Shown piece after piece: positions 34,074 through 41,215 of a stretch of 48,914 nt of DNA; position 1 is the stretch's first letter; each line of letters begins with the position of its first letter. The stretch spans positions 1 to 48,914 of the forward strand of contig JACZJJ010000159.1 in NCBI GenBank assembly GCA_014860625.1, written 5' to 3'. A program made the translations under genes and the position numbers. Source of the DNA: Bacteroidales bacterium. Lineage in GTDB: Bacteria > Bacteroidota > Bacteroidia > Bacteroidales > FEN-979. The notes below the pieces were generated by a model. That model was not told where the DNA came from. It did not search any database and saw nothing but the letters and a program-made list of their open reading frames with translations.

Positions 34074-36491
34074 ATGAAGCGATTTACAACAGTTTTAATT
34101 GCATTTCTTGTTCCATTTTTGAGCATGGCCAGCGAAGCGGATCTGGTTATCCCGGAACTTACTGCCGCCCAGAATAATTTGTTATACCTGGGGTTCCTTA
34201 TTTGTATCCTTGGATTAGGGTTTGGCTGGTATCAGTATGCAAACGTGAAAAAAATCAGAGCCCATCAATCGATGCTCGATGTGGCTAACGTAATTTTTCA
34301 AACCTGCAAAACCTACCTGATCCAGCAGGGAAAATTCCTGGTAATCCTGTTTGTCATCATCGGGTTATGTATGGCTTTTTACTTCGGTTACCTGAACCAT
34401 ACCTCTTTATGGGGGGTGTTACTAATTCTGGCCTGGACTGTTATCGGCATCCTTGGATCATACGGTGTTGCCTGGTTTGGCATCCGGATGAATACCCTTG
34501 CAAACAGCCGTATGGCTTTTGCCTCCCTGGAAAGAAAGCCGTTAAAACTTTTGAATATTCCATTGAATGCAGGAATGAGTATCGGTGTTGCATTGATCTG
34601 CGTTGAGCTGATCATGATGCTGATCATTCTTCTCTTTGTACCGCGCGAATACGCCGGTGCCAGCTTCATTGGCTTCGCAATTGGTGAGTCACTGGGTGCC
34701 TCAGCACTCCGTATTGCCGGAGGTATTTTTACCAAAATTGCTGACATCGGTTCTGACCTGATGAAAGTCGTGTTCGGCATCAAGGAAGATGATCCAAGAA
34801 ATCCAGGTGTTATTGCCGACTGTGTTGGTGACAATGCTGGTGACAGTGTAGGACCAACAGCTGACGGTTTCGAGACATATGGCGTAACAGGAGTTGCTCT
34901 TATCGCTTTCATCGTACTGGCTATCACTGATATTGAATATCAACAACAACTCTTAACCTGGATCTTTGTAATGCGTATCCTGATGGTCATCACATCGATT
35001 ACTGCCTTCTATATCAACAAAATGATCAGTCAGGCCAGATACAGCGATGTTGACGACCTCGACTTTGAGACGCCATTGACCAACCTGGTTTGGATCACAT
35101 CGGTATTATCCATCATCGCTACCTTTGGAGCAAGTTACTGGCAACTCGGGGCATTACCCAACAATCTTTGGCTTGTCCTTTCCATTATCATCAGTTGCGG
35201 AACTTTGGGTGCGGCCCTGATCCCCGAATTTACCAAGATCTTTACCAGCCCCAAATCCAAACATGTAAATGAGATCGTTACCGCTTCCCGTGAAGGAGGT
35301 GCCTCCCTGAACATCCTGTCTGGATTGGTAGCTGGTAATTTCAGTGCATTCTGGCAGGGCCTGGTATTTCTTGCCCTGATGTTTATCGCATTTGTGGCCA
35401 GCCAGTATGGTCTGGGAGAGACGATGATTTACCCCGCTATCTTTGCTTTCGGCCTGGTTGCATTTGGCTTCCTGGGAATGGGACCGGTTACGATTGCCGT
35501 TGACAGTTACGGACCGGTAACAGACAATGCTCAATCCATTTATGAGTTATCTCTGATTGAGGAAAACCAGGCAGAAGTTTCAGTTGAGATTGAGAAGGAG
35601 TTTGGGTTTAAACCCGACTTTGAGAAAGCCAAGCACTACCTTGAAGCGAATGACGGCGCCGGAAATACCTTTAAAGCAACTGCCAAACCTGTACTTATTG
35701 GAACTGCAGTTGTTGGTGCCACCACGATGATCTTCTCTCTGATCCTGATTATCAAGAAACATTTTGGAATTGAACCAGAACAGGTTCTGAATGTTTTAAA
35801 TCCTTATACTATCCTGGGATTCATGGCTGGCGGAGCCGTAATTTATTGGTTTACCGGCGCCTCCATCCAGGCAGTAACAACTGGAGCTTATCGTGCCGTT
35901 GAATACATAAAACAGAACATCGTTCTGGATGATACAGGCGAGAAAAAGGCATCCATCGAGAAATCGAAAGAGGTTGTGAAGATCTGTACACAATATGCAC
36001 AAACGGGGATGTTGAACATCTTTGTAGCGATCTTCTCATTTGCTATTGCGATCGCTTTCCTTTCGGGTTACAGGAACATGGGACTGCCAGCAGATGATCC
36101 AAATGTATATGCAGCAGCCTCTTTCTTTGTAGCCTATCTGCTCTCCATTGCATTCTTTGGATTGTTCCAGGCTATTTTTATGGCCAACGCCGGTGGCTCC
36201 TGGGATAATGCCAAGAAGGTGGTTGAGGTTGACCTGAAAGAGAAAGGAACACCATTGCACGAAGCATCCATTGTTGGTGATACCGTTGGAGACCCATATA
36301 AAGACACCTCTTCGGTAGCCTTGAACCCGATCATTAAATTTACAACTCTTTTCGGCCTGCTGGCAATGGAGATCGCGATCTCAGAAGATTTTTACAGGAT
36401 GGCTCCATATATTGGAATCGTATTTGGTGTAATTGCCCTCTATTTTGTTTACAGATCATTCTACAATATGAGGATTCCGCAAAAGAGCTAA
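34074..36491 (+). CDS. hppA: Membrane-bound ion-translocating pyrophosphatase
   Basis: Couples hydrolysis of cytosolic PPi to pumping of H+ and/or Na+ across the inner membrane. The 805 residues hold about sixteen hydrophobic helices. Substrate-site motifs are recognisable but divergent. The canonical GDVAGMGADLFESY loop reads GDSVGPTADGFETY here, after DDPRNPGVIADCVGDNAGD (about 239-257). Later come DSYGPVTDNAQSIYEL, NAGGSWDNAKK and GDTVGDPYKDTSSVALNP. In GNTFKATAK the position that is Ala in K+-dependent enzymes is Lys (about Lys534), so K+ independence is predicted. Na+ versus H+ specificity is not decided. A strong terminator follows. Confidence 0.94.
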   Translation: MKRFTTVLIAFLVPFLSMASEADLVIPELTAAQNNLLYLGFLICILGLGFGWYQYANVKKIRAHQSMLDVANVIFQTCKTYLIQQGKFLVILFVIIGLCMAFYFGYLNHTSLWGVLLILAWTVIGILGSYGVAWFGIRMNTLANSRMAFASLERKPLKLLNIPLNAGMSIGVALICVELIMMLIILLFVPREYAGASFIGFAIGESLGASALRIAGGIFTKIADIGSDLMKVVFGIKEDDPRNPGVIADCVGDNAGDSVGPTADGFETYGVTGVALIAFIVLAITDIEYQQQLLTWIFVMRILMVITSITAFYINKMISQARYSDVDDLDFETPLTNLVWITSVLSIIATFGASYWQLGALPNNLWLVLSIIISCGTLGAALIPEFTKIFTSPKSKHVNEIVTASREGGASLNILSGLVAGNFSAFWQGLVFLALMFIAFVASQYGLGETMIYPAIFAFGLVAFGFLGMGPVTIAVDSYGPVTDNAQSIYELSLIEENQAEVSVEIEKEFGFKPDFEKAKHYLEANDGAGNTFKATAKPVLIGTAVVGATTMIFSLILIIKKHFGIEPEQVLNVLNPYTILGFMAGGAVIYWFTGASIQAVTTGAYRAVEYIKQNIVLDDTGEKKASIEKSKEVVKICTQYAQTGMLNIFVAIFSFAIAIAFLSGYRNMGLPADDPNVYAAASFFVAYLLSIAFFGLFQAIFMANAGGSWDNAKKVVEVDLKEKGTPLHEASIVGDTVGDPYKDTSSVALNPIIKFTTLFGLLAMEIAISEDFYRMAPYIGIVFGVIALYFVYRSFYNMRIPQKS

Positions 36492-36510
36492 CGTGTATAC
36501 ACTGATTTTC

Positions 36511-36544
36511 AAGGCTGATTCAATCTGAGTCAGCCTTTTTTTTT
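36511..36544 (+). terminator. Rho-independent terminator after the pyrophosphatase gene
   Basis: AAGGCTGA (36511-36518) pairs with TCAGCCTT (36530-36537) around an 11-base loop, followed by T to 36544. It is the clearest plus-strand terminator in the window and separates the pyrophosphatase from the sigma-factor operon. Confidence 0.9.
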
Positions 36545-36568
36545 AACTCCATTATTATTATCAACCGA

Positions 36569-36595
36569 GGCAACTATCCGCTTTTGAGGTGTTAT
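36569..36595 (+). promoter_or_regulatory. Possible ECF-type promoter of the sigma/anti-sigma operon
   Basis: No TAnnTTTG precedes the sigma gene. Instead GGCAAC (36569-36574) and GTGTTAT (36589-36595), about 14 bases apart, resemble AAC-containing -35 and GTnTTAT-type -10 elements of ECF promoters. This would fit autoregulation. The assignment is tentative. Confidence 0.3.
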
Positions 36596-36608
36596 TAATA
36601 ATGAAGAC

Positions 36609-37187
36609 ATGGGTATGGGTCACGACGAAGAGTTGGTAAGAGATCTGAAAAGGAGAAAAAATGGCGTTCTGGATACGCTCTACAATACCTATGCCCCTAT
36701 GTTACTTAGTGTTTGCCTGCGTTACTGTGGAAATCGCCAGGATGCCGAAGATGTGTTGCACGATGGATTCATCAAGATCCTGAAACATATTCACACCTTC
36801 AAATCCATCTCTTCGGGATCATTTGAGGGCTGGATGAAGAGGATCATCATAAATACCGCGCTAAATTCACTTCGTGACCAAACCCGTTCCAGGCAGTTGC
36901 TGGATATTGACCCAATCCAGGAGAAGATTCCCGATGAACCAAAAGAAGAAAATGGGTGGGAATACCTTCATGATAAGATAGGGAAAGAGCGAATCATGCA
37001 GATGATCTGCGAATTACCTCCAGGATACCGGACCGTTTTCAACCTGTATGTATTTGAAGAATATTCGCATAAAGAGATTGCAAAAGAGTTACAGTTTTCT
37101 GAGAACACATCCAAATCGCAACTTTCGAAAGCCCGGGCATTACTGAGAAAGAAGATTTATGAGGTGATGGAGAAACAAAAGGTATAG
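36609..37187 (+). CDS. ECF RNA polymerase sigma factor (sigma-70 family)
   Basis: 192-residue extracytoplasmic-function sigma factor with only regions 2 and 4. Region 2 (about 20-90) contains LDTLYNTYAPMLLSVCLRYCGN, the core-binding QDAEDVLHDGFIKILKHIHTF and the DNA-melting SFEGWMKRIIINTALNSLRD. An acidic linker follows. Region 4 (about 125-185) has MQMICELPPGYRTVFNLYVFEEYSHKEIAKEL and a helix-turn-helix with SENTSKSQLSKARALLRK. ATG 36615 is an alternative start two codons later. The downstream gene begins one base after its stop and is the expected anti-sigma factor. Confidence 0.94.
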   Translation: MGMGHDEELVRDLKRRKNGVLDTLYNTYAPMLLSVCLRYCGNRQDAEDVLHDGFIKILKHIHTFKSISSGSFEGWMKRIIINTALNSLRDQTRSRQLLDIDPIQEKIPDEPKEENGWEYLHDKIGKERIMQMICELPPGYRTVFNLYVFEEYSHKEIAKELQFSENTSKSQLSKARALLRKKIYEVMEKQKV

Positions 37188-37188
37188 T

Positions 37189-37440
37189 ATGAAAAAAGAA
37201 AGACATCCGGTTGATGACTTCTTTAAAGAGGCGCTGCAGGAACATCAGGTTCAGATATCTGATGCAGGGAAGCAGCGATTCCTCGATGAAGCAGCAACCA
37301 TAGGGATCAACGACAGGAGGTTGAGGTGGCGCTGGCTGCTGCTTCTTGGCATTCTGGCAGTCGCTACATCAGCGGCACTGATTTTTTGGTTCTCCGATGG
37401 AGGGCAGTTGGCAGTTGGCAGTTGGCAGTTGAAAGTATAG
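37189..37440 (+). CDS. N-terminal part of a trans-envelope anti-sigma factor (cytoplasmic segment and inner-membrane helix), ended by a frame break
   Basis: 83 residues beginning one base after the ECF sigma stop. A hydrophilic cytoplasmic segment (about 1-45, MKKERHPVDDFFKEALQEHQ, a pattern I associate with Bacteroidetes anti-sigma N-termini) precedes a basic stretch (RRLRWRW) and one strong membrane helix (LLLLGILAVATSAALIFWF, about 48-66). It then runs through the heptamer array and stops at TAG 37438-37440. A linker and beta-barrel continue in another frame (next entry). One extra heptamer would restore one protein of about 430 residues. As read here it would make a membrane-anchored anti-sigma domain without its outer-membrane part. 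An extra T in the T6 run at 37382-37387 would also restore the frame. Confidence 0.75.
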   Translation: MKKERHPVDDFFKEALQEHQVQISDAGKQRFLDEAATIGINDRRLRWRWLLLLGILAVATSAALIFWFSDGGQLAVGSWQLKV

Positions 37441-38474
37441 AGGTTCTGGAGTCGGGTTTTTCTGGCGAACCTGCTGCAACCTCTCCGGAAGGTATCCTCC
37501 CGGTGAGTTCATCCAATCCCAATTTCAAGTTAAATTCAGCACCCGACATCCCTGTATCTGCCTCTTTTACAACTCCCTCCACTACGCTTGCCGGCTCTAC
37601 ACCTTCTGGTTCTTCTCCTTTTGGTTCTGCACCTTCCGATTCTGCACCTTCCGATTCTGCAACTCCCGGTTCGGAAGCTGAGACGTTTGTCAGTGATGCA
37701 GCAGACTTCACAAGGGAAGATACATTAGTTGTACCCGAAACAACCTCCATCACTGGAAAGATTAAAAAGAGGAATAGGTCCTCCGACTGGCAATTTGCCA
37801 CTTCGCTCTATTATTTTCCGGAGTGGATGTTCAACACGCTTGAGGGAGACAAGTTTGTCTCTAATTTTGGTATTGAAGAGAGTTTCCGCTATGGAAGGTA
37901 TGTGTTGAGGACCGGTATTGGTCTTTCCATCGCCAAAGGGACCAATGAACTGATGGTCGAATACAACGATTACCTTGGCTCATTTGATCTGCTTGATTCC
38001 ATCAGGTTCAATTGGGATGAAAAAAACTACCATCTGTTGCCAACATATTATACGTCCAACAAAGACGTATGGGACAGCCTGCTCAAACTGGATAATCCAA
38101 AAGTAATCAAACGGTACACCTATCTTCAGATTCCATTTATCCTGGGGTATGATGTGCTGCAAACAAAAAGAATCAGCGTAGGTTTCAGGGCTGGTCCGGT
38201 TTTATCCTTACTCATTCATTCGAAACAACTTTCAGTTGAATATGATCCTGGGAAGAACCAAATTATCCGTATCAATCAGGTCACCCCGGACCGGGTTCAG
38301 ACCAACTGGCAACTCATGGGCGGGATCAACGTATCTTTGCCTATCGCCAAGCGGATAGGGTTTGAAATCGAACCAAATATCAAATACTATTTCAACTCGG
38401 TCTATGAAAAATCAGATGCATCAAAGAAGCCATGGTCAGTGGGATTCAGGGCATGTTTCTCCATCCGGTACTAA
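37326..38474 (+). CDS. C-terminal part of the split anti-sigma factor: disordered linker and outer-membrane beta-barrel
   Basis: Open frame of 382 codons whose first 35, overlapping the membrane-helix gene, look spurious. Its only early start is GTG 37326 and it has no signal peptide, so it could not reach the outer membrane alone. After GGCAGTT array position 37430 it encodes a Ser/Pro/Ala-rich linker with 5-residue repeats (SAPSD). A beta-barrel domain follows from about 37786 (WQFATSLYYFPEW, YVLRTGIGLSI, YLQIPFILGYDV, RISVGFRAGPVLSLLI, IGFEIEPNIKYYF, WSVGFRACFSIRY) and ends in an aromatic residue. Fused to the upstream frame it gives cytoplasmic domain, inner-membrane helix, periplasmic linker and outer-membrane barrel, the plan of the dual-membrane-spanning (Dma) anti-sigma factors of Bacteroides. 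Confidence 0.72.
   Translation: MALAAASWHSGSRYISGTDFLVLRWRAVGSWQLAVESIEVLESGFSGEPAATSPEGILPVSSSNPNFKLNSAPDIPVSASFTTPSTTLAGSTPSGSSPFGSAPSDSAPSDSATPGSEAETFVSDAADFTREDTLVVPETTSITGKIKKRNRSSDWQFATSLYYFPEWMFNTLEGDKFVSNFGIEESFRYGRYVLRTGIGLSIAKGTNELMVEYNDYLGSFDLLDSIRFNWDEKNYHLLPTYYTSNKDVWDSLLKLDNPKVIKRYTYLQIPFILGYDVLQTKRISVGFRAGPVLSLLIHSKQLSVEYDPGKNQIIRINQVTPDRVQTNWQLMGGINVSLPIAKRIGFEIEPNIKYYFNSVYEKSDASKKPWSVGFRACFSIRY
37403..37430. repeat. Four perfect tandem heptamers (GGCAGTT)4 inside the anti-sigma gene
   Basis: Copies at 37403-37409, 37410-37416, 37417-37423 and 37424-37430 without mismatch. Seven is not a multiple of three, so each copy gained or lost changes frame. Four copies leave the two halves out of frame; five or two join them. 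The array sits just after the inner-membrane helix. Confidence 0.95.
37595..37669. repeat. Five tandem 15-bp units in the linker-coding region
   Basis: Units begin at 37595, 37610, 37625, 37640 and 37655. Those at 37625 and 37640 are identical (TTCTGCACCTTCCGA) and the others differ by a few bases. Each encodes five residues of the S-x-P-x-x type, so changes in copy number alter linker length without shifting the frame. Confidence 0.85.
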
Positions 38475-38552
38475 TTAAAATCGATTCTCTCAGGCAACCA
38501 AATACAAGCCATGTGTTTTATAACCAGTATTAACCTTCAAAAAATAAATCCT

Positions 38553-41057
38553 ATGAAACGGTTCATCTTACCCCTTCTCCTTCTCCTATTAATGTCCCCG
38601 GCCTTCACCCAAAATATCGTGAACCTGTCAGGGACAGTGACCGACAGTGCAACCGGACAACCCATTACAAATCAAACAGTTTATATCTCCTCTGACTCTT
38701 CAGGCGGTTTTTTTTATTACAATACTGTTTCTACAAACGCCAGCGGGTACTACCTGGATTCCATTTCCCTGCCCCCAGGCGTTGACACCGGGTTCATTTT
38801 CGTCTCTACATACGATTGCATAAATTCGTATGTACTTTATACCCTGACATTCGGCCCGACGAACATGAACATCGTTCAGAACTTCCAGATCTGCACCAAC
38901 GCACCCTCTCCGTGTCAGGCAAATTTCAACTATTATGATGCCGGCGTTCTGACCATCCAATTTACAGATCTTTCAACGGGAACTACTGGTCCCTGGGCAT
39001 GGAGTTTTGGAGATGGGACCACATCAACGCTTCAGAATCCAACGCATACATTCCCTCAGGAAGGGTATTATCCTGTTTCCCTGACAATTGGAGATAGCAG
39101 CACGTGTCTTGATATGCTTACTCAAACAGTCCACGTTATTGACTCCACAGGTGGTGGCTGTGTTGCCAGTTTTGAAGCTTATCCCGATTCTACAGGAGGA
39201 TATATGGTCTATTTCTACGATCAGTCATTGGGGAATATCAATTCCTGGTCATGGAATTTCGATGATCCGGCTTCAGGGATGAACAACATCTCCACCATCC
39301 AGAATCCAACGCACATGTTTTCCCAGGCGGGAACATACAATGTTTGTCTTACCATCCAGGGTGTTGACAGCAGCTGCTACGACACATACTGCATGCCGAT
39401 AACCGTGGGGAACCCCGCAGGCGGATGTGAAGCCGATTTTTATTTCTACTCTGACTCAAATGCAGTCTCAAACACGTACCATTTTATCGACATTTCTGCC
39501 GGCAACATCAATAGTTGGTACTGGGAATTCGGTGACGGGACAACTTCAAGCTCCCAAAACCCAACGCATACATTTGCTACCCCAGGCTTCTATAATGTGT
39601 GTCTTACTGTCCAGGGTGTTGACAGTCTATGTTATGATACTTACTGTGAACTGGTCAATGTTGGCGGAGGCGCTGGTTGCCAGGCACAGTTCACCTACTA
39701 TCCCGATTCAACCTCTGCCAATAACCTCTTCCACTTCATGGATCTCTCAACCGGTGATATCAACAGCTGGTTCTGGGATTTCGGCGACAGCACATTCTCC
39801 TCGGAACAGAACCCATCCCACATGTTCCCTGAGGAAGGAACCTTCTATGTTTGCCTTACAATTACAGGAAATAATTCAGGCTCCATCTGCCAAAGCACCT
39901 GGTGTGAGGAAGTTACGGTGGGCACAGGATCTGATTGCGCCAACTACTTCAGTTACCAGAAAAACGGACTGGCAGTCAGTTTCACAGGTCATATGGTGAA
40001 CGGACAGCCGGCAACCTACAACTGGGACTTTGGCGACGGCCAATCGGGACAGGGACAAAGTGCCATCCACAATTATACGGCATCAGGGATCTACTTTGTT
40101 TCTCTGACCACCGTCACGCAGGATCCCACGGCATGCACCTACTCCACGTCGCAATCCATCGCCGTTGGCGACAGTACTCAGTGGAACCAGGTTTACGGGC
40201 AGGTATTTGCAGGCAACTTCCCGCTCGAAACCGGGATGGCCATGATCTTCTCGCTTGATACCTCTTCTGCTGCATTCGTACCGTTCATCGACATCAGCAT
40301 GATCGATTCATCCGGAATTTATTACTTCCCGATGGTTCCTCTGGGAGAGTACCTGATCTATGCTATTCCATTCACACCAACAGGATATCTGCCAACCTAT
40401 TACGGAGATGTACTCAACTGGGCGTCAGCAACTGTGGTGACCCTCGGACAAGCAAACAATCCATACAACATCAACCTCATTGAAGCTTATAATTTCAATA
40501 CCGGAAACGGTGGCATCAACGGCCAGATCAACACCGGTCTGCGGGGCAGCTTTGTGGACAAGATCATTATGTTGCTGATGAATGAAACAGGAGAGGCGAT
40601 ATCCTATAGCCAGGTGGATCCGGAAGGTGTATTTGACTTCAGCGACCTGGATTATGGCATCTATTACCTGAGGGCCGAAATGGCAGGATGTGAAAGCGAC
40701 ATCATCAAGGTAACCATTACAGCAGGGAACCCTGTTGTGGATGTTGTGATGACCTTCAACGGAAACCATATCCTCGGAGTGAATGAGAACAAGCAGACCA
40801 TGGAAGCCGGTGAAATTTATCCGAATCCGGTTCGCGATCAGGCACAGATCTCCATTAAGCTGACAGAAGGAACCCAGGTTTATGTTGAGCTCTTCAACCT
40901 TTCGGGGCAGCAGGTGTACCAACGCACGGAATACCTGAATGCGGGCCCGGCAACCATTGCAGTCCCGGTTGGTCAACTCAAAGAGGGGCTTTATACTCTT
41001 CGTATCTACACTGACTCAGGGCTTAACCTAAGCAGGAAGCTGCTTAAGGCTCAATAA
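38553..41057 (+). CDS. Secreted multi-PKD-domain protein with type IX secretion sorting tail
   Basis: 834-residue surface or secreted protein. A signal peptide (MKRFILPLLLLLLMSPAFTQ) is followed by a carboxypeptidase-regulatory-like domain (about 22-115, VNLSGTVTDSATGQPITNQT). Five PKD domains start near residues 122, 204, 294, 378 and 462, each with W-x-W/F-x-F-G/D-D and an NPTHTF-type strand. A further beta-rich region includes GYLPTYYGDVLNWASAT. The C-terminal domain (about 753-834) opens with EIYPNPVRDQAQI and ends SRKLLKAQ, the type A T9SS sorting signal. No catalytic domain is seen; adhesion is plausible. I use ATG 38553, not the upstream ATG 38511, because only it leaves a proper signal peptide. 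It follows the anti-sigma gene by 78 bases. Confidence 0.9.
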   Translation: MKRFILPLLLLLLMSPAFTQNIVNLSGTVTDSATGQPITNQTVYISSDSSGGFFYYNTVSTNASGYYLDSISLPPGVDTGFIFVSTYDCINSYVLYTLTFGPTNMNIVQNFQICTNAPSPCQANFNYYDAGVLTIQFTDLSTGTTGPWAWSFGDGTTSTLQNPTHTFPQEGYYPVSLTIGDSSTCLDMLTQTVHVIDSTGGGCVASFEAYPDSTGGYMVYFYDQSLGNINSWSWNFDDPASGMNNISTIQNPTHMFSQAGTYNVCLTIQGVDSSCYDTYCMPITVGNPAGGCEADFYFYSDSNAVSNTYHFIDISAGNINSWYWEFGDGTTSSSQNPTHTFATPGFYNVCLTVQGVDSLCYDTYCELVNVGGGAGCQAQFTYYPDSTSANNLFHFMDLSTGDINSWFWDFGDSTFSSEQNPSHMFPEEGTFYVCLTITGNNSGSICQSTWCEEVTVGTGSDCANYFSYQKNGLAVSFTGHMVNGQPATYNWDFGDGQSGQGQSAIHNYTASGIYFVSLTTVTQDPTACTYSTSQSIAVGDSTQWNQVYGQVFAGNFPLETGMAMIFSLDTSSAAFVPFIDISMIDSSGIYYFPMVPLGEYLIYAIPFTPTGYLPTYYGDVLNWASATVVTLGQANNPYNINLIEAYNFNTGNGGINGQINTGLRGSFVDKIIMLLMNETGEAISYSQVDPEGVFDFSDLDYGIYYLRAEMAGCESDIIKVTITAGNPVVDVVMTFNGNHILGVNENKQTMEAGEIYPNPVRDQAQISIKLTEGTQVYVELFNLSGQQVYQRTEYLNAGPATIAVPVGQLKEGLYTLRIYTDSGLNLSRKLLKAQ

Positions 41058-41081
41058 ACTCTATTTTTCATTGTGAATGCA

Positions 41082-41110
41082 AAGGCTGCCCGGTTATCGG
41101 TAGCCTTTTG
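41082..41110 (+). terminator. Probable terminator after the PKD gene
   Basis: AAGGCTGCC (41082-41090) and GGTAGCCTT (41099-41107) pair with one G-T wobble around an 8-base loop. Only four T in a row follow, so efficiency may be moderate. Confidence 0.7.
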
Positions 41111-41178
41111 CTGATCCTAAATCCCAAGAAAGGATTTACGAATAATTCAATTTCCGAATGACTGTCTAAAAAAGTATG

Positions 41179-41186
41179 CATCTTTG
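41179..41186 (+). promoter_or_regulatory. Possible -7 box (CATCTTTG) of the fucosidase gene
   Basis: Seven of eight positions match TAnnTTTG (first T is C), 29 bases before the fucosidase ATG and downstream of a terminator. Confidence 0.35.
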
Positions 41187-41215
41187 TTTGCCGAATATCA
41201 GAATTACTGTTTTTT

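Noticed and set aside
37326-37430. GTG 37326 as the true start of an independent beta-barrel gene
   Set aside because: The resulting N-terminus has no signal peptide and duplicates bases that encode a good membrane helix in the other frame; a split single gene explains both frames better.
37595-37669. 15-bp repeats or heptamer repeats as a CRISPR array
   Set aside because: Units are contiguous with no spacers and encode protein.
38511-38552. Upstream ATG 38511 as start of the PKD protein
   Set aside because: It would add 14 residues before a complete signal peptide that starts at ATG 38553.
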